In this document: one piece after another, positions 9,070 through 18,522 of the stretch | Layout of the letters: each line of letters begins with the position of its first letter | Position numbering within the stretch: the first letter of the stretch is position 1 | Notes under the pieces: generated by a model | Told to the model about the DNA's origin: nothing | Seen by the model: only the letters and a program-made list of their open reading frames with translations | Database searches by the model: none | From: Lysobacter_C viscosus | Lineage (GTDB): Bacteria; Pseudomonadota; Gammaproteobacteria; Xanthomonadales; Xanthomonadaceae | Assembly (NCBI RefSeq): GCF_046600715.1 | Contig: NZ_JBJMAV010000006.1 | Location: 1-64,000 of the forward strand | Length of the DNA stretch: 64,000 bases | Direction: 5' to 3' | Made by a program: the position numbers and the translations under genes

Positions 9070-10650
9070 ATGACCATCGCCCACATCGACGACATCCATT
9101 CCGACCGCATCCTGATCCTGGATTTCGGCGCGCAGTACACGCAGTTGATCGCCCGCCGCATCCGCGAGATCGGGGTCTACTGCGAAGTCTGGGCCTGGGA
9201 CCACGATCCGGCCGAGATCGCCGGCTACGGTGCCAACGGCATCATCCTCTCGGGCGGTCCGGAGTCGACCACGGCACAAGGCGCGCCGCGGGCGCCGCAG
9301 GAGGTGTTCGATTCCGGCCTGCCGATCCTGGGGATCTGCTACGGGATGCAGACGCTGGCGGTGCAGCTGGGCGGTTCGACCGAGGCGGCCGACGCACGCG
9401 AGTTCGGCCACGCCGAGGTCGAGCTGTTTGCCCACGATGCGCTACTGGGCGGCCTGAGCGACCACGCAGGCCAGCCGCGCCTGAACGTCTGGATGAGCCA
9501 CGGCGACCACGTCGCCACCGCGCCGCCGGGGTTCACCGTGACCGCACGCACCGACCGCATCCCGGTCGCGGCGATGGCCTGCGAGGACAAGCGCTGGTAC
9601 GGCGTGCAGTTCCATCCGGAAGTCACCCACACCCTGCAGGGCCAGACCCTGCTGCGTCGTTTCGTCACCGAGATCTGCGGCTGCCAGACCTTGTGGACCG
9701 CCGCGCACATCATCGACGACCAGATCGCCCGGGTGCGCGAACAGGTCGGCAGCGACGAGGTGATCCTGGGCCTGTCCGGCGGAGTCGACTCCTCGGTCGT
9801 CGCCGCGCTGTTGCACAAGGCCATCGGCGACCAGCTGACCTGCGTGTTCGTCGACACCGGCCTGCTGCGCTGGCAGGAGGGCGACCAGGTGATGGCGATG
9901 TTCGCCGAGCACATGGGCGTGAAGGTGATCCGGGTCGACGCCGCCGACCGCTACTTCGCGGCATTGGAAGGCGTCAGCGACCCTGAGGCCAAGCGCAAGA
10001 TCATCGGCAACCTGTTCATCGACATCTTCGACGAAGAGTCGTCGCGGCTCGCCAATGCGAAGTGGCTGGCGCAGGGCACCATCTACCCCGACGTGATCGA
10101 GTCCGCCGGCAGCAAGACCGGCAAGGCCCACGTCATCAAGAGCCACCACAACGTCGGCGGACTGCCCGAGCACATGAAACTCGGGCTGGTCGAGCCGCTG
10201 CGCGAGCTGTTCAAGGACGAGGTCCGTCGCCTCGGCGTCGAGCTCGGCCTGCCCGAGCCGATGGTCTACCGCCATCCGTTCCCCGGCCCGGGCCTGGGCG
10301 TGCGCATCCTGGGCGAGGTCAGGCAGGAGTACGCCGAGCTGCTGGCCCAGGCCGACAACATCTTCATCGAGGAGCTGCGCAGGGCCGACCTGTACGACAA
10401 GACCAGCCAGGCCTTCGCGGTGTTCCTGCCGGTGAAGTCGGTCGGCGTGGTCGGCGACGCGCGCGCCTACGAATGGGTGATCGCCTTGCGCGCGGTGGAG
10501 ACCATCGACTTCATGACCGCACACTGGGCGCACCTCCCGTACGAGTTTCTCGGCCGGGTTTCTAACAGGATAATCAACGAGTTACGAGGCGTTTCTCGTG
10601 TTGTCTATGACATCAGTGGCAAGCCGCCTGCGACGATCGAGTGGGAGTAG
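9070..10650 (+). CDS. guaA: GMP synthase (glutamine-hydrolysing) GuaA
   Basis: This 526-residue cytoplasmic enzyme aminates XMP to GMP. Residues about 15-205 form the class I glutamine amidotransferase: GICYGMQ with the nucleophile Cys, and QFHPEVTHT with the catalytic His and Glu. Then come the ATP-pyrophosphatase P-loop GLSGGVDSSV near residue 238 and the C-terminal dimerisation domain ending in the typical RVVYDISGKPPATIEWE. The start at MTIAHIDD fits family length. It is downstream of guaB on the same strand, probably one purine operon. Confidence 0.97.
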   Translation: MTIAHIDDIHSDRILILDFGAQYTQLIARRIREIGVYCEVWAWDHDPAEIAGYGANGIILSGGPESTTAQGAPRAPQEVFDSGLPILGICYGMQTLAVQLGGSTEAADAREFGHAEVELFAHDALLGGLSDHAGQPRLNVWMSHGDHVATAPPGFTVTARTDRIPVAAMACEDKRWYGVQFHPEVTHTLQGQTLLRRFVTEICGCQTLWTAAHIIDDQIARVREQVGSDEVILGLSGGVDSSVVAALLHKAIGDQLTCVFVDTGLLRWQEGDQVMAMFAEHMGVKVIRVDAADRYFAALEGVSDPEAKRKIIGNLFIDIFDEESSRLANAKWLAQGTIYPDVIESAGSKTGKAHVIKSHHNVGGLPEHMKLGLVEPLRELFKDEVRRLGVELGLPEPMVYRHPFPGPGLGVRILGEVRQEYAELLAQADNIFIEELRRADLYDKTSQAFAVFLPVKSVGVVGDARAYEWVIALRAVETIDFMTAHWAHLPYEFLGRVSNRIINELRGVSRVVYDISGKPPATIEWE

Positions 10651-10655
10651 GGGCT

Positions 10656-10851
10656 TTTTTGACGCGGATCAACGCGGATAAAAACGCGGATAGAGCAAAG
10701 GTTGTGATGGCTAGTTCGTCTTTCGTAGTTCGTAGGATGGGTTGAGCGCAGCGAAACCCATCGTGGTCTCGGTCGATGGGTATTCGCCTTCGGCTCAACC
10801 CATCCTACGGCTCTGTTGTTCTGCTTGGTCCGCTGTTATCCGCGTCAAAAA
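10656..10851. repeat. Nested palindromic element between guaA and tadA
   Basis: An outer perfect inverted repeat of 14 bases (TTTTTGACGCGGAT at 10656-10669, complement at 10838-10851) encloses further ACGCGGATA units and an inner palindrome. The inner left arm starts GTAGGATGGGTTGAGC at 10732; the inner right arm ends GCTCAACCCATCCTAC at 10808. Both unit types resemble dispersed elements of proteobacterial chromosomes. No gene is seen here. Confidence 0.75.
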
Positions 10852-10862
10852 TGTTAGCGCCC

Positions 10863-11342
10863 ATGAACACCGACGAACACTGGATGCAGCACGCGCTCGC
10901 CTTGGCCGAGCGTGCCGAGCGCGAGGACGACGAGATTCCGGTCGGCGCGCTGTTGGTATCAGCCGCGGGCGAGGTCCTGGGCGAGGGCTGGAACCGCAAC
11001 ATCACCGAGCATGACCCGACCGCGCACGCCGAAGTCGTCGCGATGCGCCAGGCCGGTGCACGCATTGGCAACCACCGGCTGCTAGGCAGCACGCTGTACG
11101 TGACCCTGGAGCCGTGCGCGATGTGCGCGATGGCGATGATCCATGCGCGTGTGGCGCGCGTGGTCTATGCGGCCAGCGATCCCAAGACCGGCGCCGCCGG
11201 CAGTGTGTTCGATCTGTTGGCCGACCCGCGCCACAACCACCGCGTCGAAGTGCAGGGTGGGGTGCTCGGCGAGGCGGCTGCGGCGCGGCTGACCGCCTAT
11301 TTCCGCCGCAAGCGCGGCAAGGCCACGCCGGCCGCGTCCTAG
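10863..11342 (+). CDS. tadA: tRNA-specific adenosine deaminase TadA
   Basis: This 159-residue enzyme deaminates A34 to inosine in tRNA-Arg(ACG). It carries the zinc cytidine/adenosine deaminase motifs: HAEVVAMR with the zinc His and proton-shuttling Glu, and EPCAMCAMAMIHAR with the two zinc Cys. The start MNTDEHW is chosen because the frame upstream runs through the repeat element; a second Met four codons upstream is possible. It converges on the DUF2721 gene, with a triplicated 20-base repeat directly at its stop codon. Confidence 0.95.
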   Translation: MNTDEHWMQHALALAERAEREDDEIPVGALLVSAAGEVLGEGWNRNITEHDPTAHAEVVAMRQAGARIGNHRLLGSTLYVTLEPCAMCAMAMIHARVARVVYAASDPKTGAAGSVFDLLADPRHNHRVEVQGGVLGEAAAARLTAYFRRKRGKATPAAS

Positions 11343-11402
11343 TCAGCTCTTGTCGAGCATGATCAGCTCTGGTCGAGCATGCTCAGCTCTTGTCGAGCAT
11401 GG
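11343..11402. repeat. Three tandem copies of a 20-bp unit at the end of the DUF2721 gene
   Basis: Units at 11343, 11363 and 11383 read TCAGCTCTTGTCGAGCATG plus one variable base; the middle copy has G for T at position 9. Read on the minus strand each copy encodes MLDKS or MLDQS plus a stop codon, so the last codons of the DUF2721 gene are triplicated downstream of its true stop. The array abuts the tadA stop codon. Confidence 0.9.
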
Positions 11403-11856
11403 CGCGTGCGCGCTCGTGGGCGTGGTCCATTTCCTCGTTGAGCGCGGCCACCGCGAGCGCGGCTTCGCGCGACAGGCTTAGGCTCGCGGCAAACATGGTC
11501 AGCACGCCCAGCACCGCCAATGCCGTCGGCATGTACCCGAGCCGGTAGTCGAGGAATGCGTCGATCGCGACCGTCAGGCTGGTGCCGACGAAGAAACTGA
11601 TCGACCCGTAGAGCAACTGGCTGCCACGCAGGATCAGGTTGGAGCGACGCCGCTGGATCCGGATTCGGCGCTCGATCCGCAGGATATGCTCGTCATCGTC
11701 CTTGCCGTCCTCAAGCTCGCGCAGCAAACCGCGCAGCCGGTCGACCACGCGCGCCAGCCGGTTGTTGGCCGACAGCAGCAGCGATGCGGTGGCGGTCAGG
11801 AAAAACGCCGGCGCCAGCATCGCGGTGAGGATTGCGTAGTGTGCATTCTGGAACAT
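11383..11856 (-). CDS. DUF2721 family membrane protein
   Basis: This 157-residue protein of unknown function has three hydrophobic segments: about residues 8-30 (TAMLAPAFFLTATASLLL), 80-100 and 106-128. A charged stretch of about 45 residues lies between the first and second (LARVVDRLRGLLRELEDG onwards). This matches the DUF2721 layout. The start MFQNAHY fits the family; the frame stays open to 11910 with another Met. It is divergent from orn. Its last five codons are repeated twice more beyond the stop. Confidence 0.75.
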   Translation of the reverse strand: MFQNAHYAILTAMLAPAFFLTATASLLLSANNRLARVVDRLRGLLRELEDGKDDDEHILRIERRIRIQRRRSNLILRGSQLLYGSISFFVGTSLTVAIDAFLDYRLGYMPTALAVLGVLTMFAASLSLSREAALAVAALNEEMDHAHERARAMLDKS

Positions 11857-11925
11857 CGGATCGCTCGTGGCAGTCGCGGGGCGTGGGCTATCATGCCGCG
11901 ACACCGACAAGACAGCGAGCCATCA

Positions 11926-12501
11926 ATGCAAAGGACTGGGGCCGAGCACCGGCTTATCTGGATCGACCTTGAGATGACCGGACTGGACACCGACCGGGAC
12001 TCGATCCTCGAGATCGCCACGGTGGTGACCGATGCCAACCTCGAGGTGCTGGCCGAGGGTCCTGAACTGGCCATCGCGCATTCGCTGCAGACGCTGGAGG
12101 CGATGGACGAATGGAACCGCAACCAGCATCGCAAGTCCGGATTATGGCAGCGGGTGCTGGAGCAAGGCGTGGCAATGGCCGAGGCCGAGCAGCGCACGCT
12201 CGCATTCCTCGGCAAGTGGGTGGCGGCCAATACCTCGCCGATCTGCGGCAACTCGATCTGCCAGGACCGGCGCTTCCTGCACCGGCAGATGCCGCAACTG
12301 GAAAAACACTTCCACTACCGCAACCTCGACGTCAGTACCGTCAAGGAACTCGCCCGACGCTGGGCGCCGGAAGTGCTGGCCGGCGCCGGCAAGGAATCCA
12401 AGCACACGGCGTTGAGCGACGTGCAGGACTCGATTGCGGAGTTGCGGCACTACCGGTATTTCATGGGCCAGTTGAGCGGCCTGCATCCGGTCGAGGATTG
12501 A
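11926..12501 (+). CDS. orn: Oligoribonuclease Orn
   Basis: This 191-residue DEDDh 3'-5' exoribonuclease degrades dinucleotides, including pGpG from c-di-GMP breakdown. Motifs seen are WIDLEMTGLD (Exo I Asp and Glu), GNSICQDRRF (Exo II) and the C-terminal KHTALSDVQDSI (Exo III His and Asp). Length is normal for xanthomonads. The start ATGCAAAGG is chosen by comparison with the family because the frame stays open far upstream. Confidence 0.95.
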   Translation: MQRTGAEHRLIWIDLEMTGLDTDRDSILEIATVVTDANLEVLAEGPELAIAHSLQTLEAMDEWNRNQHRKSGLWQRVLEQGVAMAEAEQRTLAFLGKWVAANTSPICGNSICQDRRFLHRQMPQLEKHFHYRNLDVSTVKELARRWAPEVLAGAGKESKHTALSDVQDSIAELRHYRYFMGQLSGLHPVED

Positions 12502-12515
12502 CCGCGCCACAGCAC

Positions 12516-12599
12516 CTGTAGGAGCGGCTTCAGCCGCGATCAGTTGCCGTCCAGCGGACCGACTGGCACGCGAGACTCGCCATTGCGATGCTCCTACAG
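12516..12599. repeat. REP-like inverted pair downstream of orn
   Basis: CTGTAGGAGCGGCTTCAGCC at the left and GCTCCTACAG at the right can pair across about 80 bases. The same unit occurs at 37 and 31321. It lies between the convergent orn and mechanosensitive-channel genes. Confidence 0.65.
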
Positions 12600-12611
12600 G
12601 GGCGTCGGGCT

Positions 12612-13502
12612 TCAGCCGCCTTCGATCTGGTTGGCGGCCTGGGGGCTCAGCAGTCGCGGGTCGATGATGCTGCCGTCGCGGGCGTCGTGGTGATAGACGT
12701 GCACATCGCGCTGCGGGAACGGGATGTTGACGCCGATCGCGTCGAAGCACTTCTTGATGCGTTCGGTCAATTCGCACTTGGTCACGAAAAAGTCGGCATT
12801 GGCGACGTGGCAGCGGATGCCGAGATCGACGCTGTTGTCGCCCAGCGCATAGACCAGCACGTCGGGCGCCGGGTCCTCCAGCACCCGCTCGTCGCCGTGC
12901 ATCAGCTCCAGCGCCGCCGCACGCGCGGCGTCGATATCGCTGTTGTAGGCAATGCCGATCACCAGCTCAATGCGACGCCTAACGTCCGGGGTCAGGTTGA
13001 TGATCGAGTCGGTGGTGACCAGGCTGTTGGGCAGCACGATGGTCTGGTTGTCGGGGCCGCGCAGCACCGTCTGGAAGATGCTGACCGACTCGACCAGGCC
13101 GGTCTGCCCGCCGACGGTGACGATATTGCCGACGCGGAAGGGCTTGAGCGTCACCAGCATCACGCCGGACGCGATGTTGGACAACGAATCCTTCAATGCC
13201 AGGCCGATCGCCAGGCCGGCGGCACCGAGCACCGCGATCATCGAGGTCATCGGAATGCCGATGAACTGCAGCACCGCCAGAATCAGCACCACCACCAGCA
13301 GCACATAGGCCACCTTTCGCAGGAACAGCACCGCGGTCGCCTCGACGCGAGACCGGGTGAGTGCCTTCTCGGCCAGTCCCGAAACCCACGTGGCGACACG
13401 CAGCCCGATCAGCAGGATCAACAACCCGCCGAGCACCTTCGCGCCCCAGGTCATCGCGATTGCCTGCCAACTGCCCGCTTCCAGGTTGCTTAACCAGTCC
13501 AT
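12612..13502 (-). CDS. Small-conductance mechanosensitive channel, MscS family
   Basis: This 296-residue inner-membrane protein probably opens on hypo-osmotic shock. Three hydrophobic segments lie in the first 125 residues. The third (AVLGAAGLAIGLALKDSLSN) is the Gly/Ala-rich pore helix of MscS, and the beta domain motif FRVGNIVTVGG follows. The start MDWLSN is preceded by GGAGG at 7 bases, which decides it over an upstream Met. It follows ppsA on the same strand after 19 bases, so it may be read through from ppsA. Confidence 0.9.
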   Translation of the reverse strand: MDWLSNLEAGSWQAIAMTWGAKVLGGLLILLIGLRVATWVSGLAEKALTRSRVEATAVLFLRKVAYVLLVVVLILAVLQFIGIPMTSMIAVLGAAGLAIGLALKDSLSNIASGVMLVTLKPFRVGNIVTVGGQTGLVESVSIFQTVLRGPDNQTIVLPNSLVTTDSIINLTPDVRRRIELVIGIAYNSDIDAARAAALELMHGDERVLEDPAPDVLVYALGDNSVDLGIRCHVANADFFVTKCELTERIKKCFDAIGVNIPFPQRDVHVYHHDARDGSIIDPRLLSPQAANQIEGG

Positions 13503-13521
13503 ACGGCCTCCCTCTACTCGA

Positions 13522-15912
<2,391 letters not shown>

Positions 15913-16133
15913 GGCGGGCGATCTCCGTGGGGGCAGCAATATCGGGGGGCGAGGGCAGGGAGCGATGTGGCGCGAGAATATGCCGGCTGCGGTGGACACG
16001 GCGTTTGCGGGCGCGGCCAAGCGGCTATGATCGCTGTTGCGTCGGGTGCTTACAAGCTTGATCCGGCGGGCTTTTTCCTATCTGGAGGCAGGCCTGCGGA
16101 GTAATCCGCAGGTACATATTGCGAGGTGATTCG

Positions 16134-16955
16134 ATGACGGGCTTGCGTCCGGTTTTCTACATTTCCGACGGTACCGGCATCACCGCCGAGACGATCGGCC
16201 ACAGCCTGTTGACCCAGTTCACCACTACGCGTTTCGTCAGCGACCGCATCGCGTTCGTGGACTCCATCGAACGTGCCGGTGAAGCCGCCGTGCGCATCCG
16301 CGCCGCGGCCGAACTGCACGGCGTGCGGCCGGTGGTCATCAACTCGTGCATGGATGGCAACGTCAGCGCGGCGCTGGCCGAGAGCGGCGCGCTGATGCTG
16401 GACGTGTTCGCGCCTTTCATCGAGCCGCTGGAGCAGGAGTTCGGCGAGAGCCGCCAGCACACCGTCGGCCGGGCCCATGGGCTGATCGATTTCGACACAT
16501 ACCATCGCCGCATCAATGCGATGAACTACGCGCTCAGCCACGACGACGGCGCCAGCATCGACTACAGCGACGCCGACCTGATCCTGGTGGCGGTGTCGCG
16601 CGCCGGCAAGACCCCGACCTGCGTCTACCTGGCGCTGCACTACGGCGTGCGCGCGGCCAACTATCCGCTGACCGAGGAAGACCTCGAGCACGACCGGCTG
16701 CCGCCGCGCCTGCGGCCGTTTCGCAACAAGCTGTTCGGGCTGACCATCGACCCGGTGCGCCTGCAGCAGATCCGGCAGGAGCGCCGTCCGGATTCGCGCT
16801 ATGCCAAGCTGGAGACCTGCAAGCGCGAGGTCGCGGCGGCGGAAATGATGTTCCGCGCCGAACGCATTCCGACGCTGAGCACCACGCACACCTCGATCGA
16901 GGAAATCTCCAGCAAGGTGCTGACCTCATTGGGCATCCAGCGCGAGATGTTCTGA
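16134..16955 (+). CDS. ppsR: PEP synthase regulatory protein PSRP (DUF299 kinase/pyrophosphorylase)
   Basis: This 273-residue bifunctional enzyme of the DUF299 family inactivates PpsA by ADP-dependent phosphorylation and restores it by phosphate-dependent dephosphorylation. Family hallmarks are FYISDGTGITAETIGHSLL at the N terminus and the P-loop-like VAVSRAGKTPTCVYLA near residue 155. The ATG at 16134 has GAGGTGA 6 bases upstream; the open frame starts 15 bases earlier at a TTG. It is divergent from ppsA, the arrangement seen in many proteobacteria. Confidence 0.95.
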   Translation: MTGLRPVFYISDGTGITAETIGHSLLTQFTTTRFVSDRIAFVDSIERAGEAAVRIRAAAELHGVRPVVINSCMDGNVSAALAESGALMLDVFAPFIEPLEQEFGESRQHTVGRAHGLIDFDTYHRRINAMNYALSHDDGASIDYSDADLILVAVSRAGKTPTCVYLALHYGVRAANYPLTEEDLEHDRLPPRLRPFRNKLFGLTIDPVRLQQIRQERRPDSRYAKLETCKREVAAAEMMFRAERIPTLSTTHTSIEEISSKVLTSLGIQREMF

Positions 16956-16981
16956 AGCCGGCTCGCCATGCGCGCTGTGTT

Positions 16982-17055
16982 GTAGGAGCGCCCCATGGGC
17001 GCGATGCTTTCGCATCGTCTGATCGAAGAACATCACGCCCATGGGGCGCTCCTAC
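16982..17055. repeat. Perfect 20-bp inverted repeat (GTAGGAGCGCCCC type)
   Basis: GTAGGAGCGCCCCATGGGCG at 16982-17001 is exactly complementary to 17036-17055. It sits 26 bases after the PSRP stop and could act as a terminator-like hairpin or a REP element. Confidence 0.85.
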
Positions 17056-17156
17056 GGAAGCGTTGATCTCGACCAACGCTGAACCATAAAGTTATGCGCG
17101 TCGCAGGACGTTCGTCAATGCTGCCGCGCCGCCGCCGGCGCGTGTAGCATCGGGCC

Positions 17157-17672
17157 ATGAATTCGCTTGCCACCCGCACCGCCCGCATTCCGCGCCTGTC
17201 CCGCCTCGGCTGGTTGATGGGCCTGTATGCCGAGAACCACGCGCGCATCGAGCGTCTGTTCGCACCAGCGAAGCTGGCTCCGGGACGATATCTGTCGCAG
17301 GTCGATGACCAGCTAGACCTGCATCTCGATGTCATCGAGCAACATCGCTACACGACCGAGCTCCGGCTGAGCTACGCGATGACCGATCCGCAGACCGGCG
17401 AGCCCGACCCGTCGGCCTACCTGCGGTTGTACAACGATGCGCGCCAGGTGGAAGCCACGCACTGCTACATCGGCCGCCGCTGGCAGGACGTCATCGGCAT
17501 GTATCCGCCGCCCGCACGGCTGTTCGGCCACCGCCTGCGAATGAACACGTTCCTGGGCAAATGGCTCGAATACCTGGCCGAGCGCGGGCACGGCGTCGGC
17601 ACGTTGGGGTTCGCGGGGGAAATTCCGCGCGAAACAAAAAGAGCGCTTGACGATCCGGAAATCGCTGCTTAA
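17157..17672 (+). CDS. DUF1249 family protein (YqiB-like)
   Basis: This soluble protein of 171 residues matches DUF1249 in length and in the stretch SRLGWLMGLYAENHARIERL at the N terminus, followed by YLRLYNDARQVEATHC and LRMNTFLGKWLEYLAERGH. In enterobacteria the relative yqiB lies beside cpdA and nudF, which are not here. Function is unknown. The gene lies just upstream of two tRNA genes. Confidence 0.85.
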   Translation: MNSLATRTARIPRLSRLGWLMGLYAENHARIERLFAPAKLAPGRYLSQVDDQLDLHLDVIEQHRYTTELRLSYAMTDPQTGEPDPSAYLRLYNDARQVEATHCYIGRRWQDVIGMYPPPARLFGHRLRMNTFLGKWLEYLAERGHGVGTLGFAGEIPRETKRALDDPEIAA

Positions 17673-17694
17673 GCTTGTCGACTTTCCAGCACGT

Positions 17695-17770
<76 letters not shown>

Positions 17771-17834
17771 TCTCGCTGGAACGTGTCAGGCCCGACTGCG
17801 TGAAAGGCAGTCGCAAAAGGGCTGAGTTTTCCGC

Positions 17835-17910
17835 GTCCCCATCGTCTAGAGGCCTAGGACACTGCCCTTTCACGGCGGCGACAGGGGTTCGAATCCCCTT
17901 GGGGACGCCA
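17835..17910 (+). tRNA. tRNA-Glu (anticodon TTC)
   Basis: A 76-base gene with encoded CCA. The acceptor stem is GTCCCCA with TGGGGAC; the anticodon arm CTGCCCTTTCACGGCGG gives anticodon TTC; the T-arm is CAGGGGTTCGAATCCCCTT. It lies 64 bases after tRNA-Ala and is probably co-transcribed with it. Confidence 0.97.
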
Positions 17911-17922
17911 TCTCGTTTCTGC

Positions 17923-17954
17923 AACGAAGCCCGCCACTGGCGGGCTTCGTTGTT
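17923..17954 (+). terminator. Rho-independent terminator of the tRNA pair
   Basis: A perfect 13-bp stem (AACGAAGCCCGCC with GGCGGGCTTCGTT) around a 3-base loop, followed by GTTT, lies 12 bases after tRNA-Glu. From here to 18096 I see no gene. Confidence 0.85.
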
Positions 17955-18096
17955 TCCGATGGTCGGAGACCGGAACGGGCAGGCGCACTTCCCTTCTGCG
18001 GAGGACGCGGCGCGGCAGGACCTCTTCGCAGGTCTACCGCGCCGGAGCCAGGCAGTTCATCACCCGCTCGCCAGGCCTGCACGCCTGCGCGCGTAC

Positions 18097-18492
18097 CTAC
18101 TGGCTTGAGATCGAGGTGATCGTGCCGTCCATGCCGGTCGAGGTGAACTCGAACGACACCTCGTCGCCCGGCTCGATCGAGCCCAGATCGATCCCGGGCG
18201 CCTGGAACGTCATCGTCATCGCAGGCCATTGCAGTGCGTCGACGGGGCCATGGTCGATGGTGATGGTGCCGGCGGAGGCATCGACGGCCTGCACGGTGCC
18301 GGTGGTCGATGCACTGGTCGTGCCGGCGTTGTCGCGCTGCATGCCCTGCATGCCATCGGCGCCGGGCGCCGGCGCGGCCGGTGCCGCTGCATCAGGCGCT
18401 GCCAGGTTCTGCTCGTCGGCCTCTGGTGAGCAGCCGGCGAGCAGCCCGAGTGCAAGCAGCGCGGTCATCGTGTACGTGGTCAGGGTCTTCAT
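18097..18492 (-). CDS. CusF-like periplasmic copper-binding lipoprotein
   Basis: This 131-residue protein has a lipoprotein signal (TMTALLALGLLAGC, lipid Cys at 21), an Ala/Pro-rich linker to about residue 65, then a CusF-type OB fold. The CusF copper site is visible as WPAMTMTF near residue 90 (Trp and two Met); the usual His may be the one in ITIDHGPV. CusF hands Cu(I)/Ag(I) to the CusCBA pump. CusF of E. coli is soluble; here it seems tethered to a membrane. It is the last gene of the cus operon, 30 bases after cusA. Confidence 0.85.
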   Translation of the reverse strand: MKTLTTYTMTALLALGLLAGCSPEADEQNLAAPDAAAPAAPAPGADGMQGMQRDNAGTTSASTTGTVQAVDASAGTITIDHGPVDALQWPAMTMTFQAPGIDLGSIEPGDEVSFEFTSTGMDGTITSISSQ

Positions 18493-18522
18493 GTGGTTCT
18501 CCTGGGGTTTGTGGAGCGGGAT

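Noticed and set aside
8963..9070. Purine or guanine riboswitch before guaB or guaA
   Set aside because: No conserved purine-aptamer core was recognisable; the only structure is the simple inverted repeat.
12560..12590. TGGCACG followed later by TTGC near 12567
   Set aside because: The spacing is 12 bases rather than 4 and it lies between convergent gene ends, so it is not a sigma-54 promoter.
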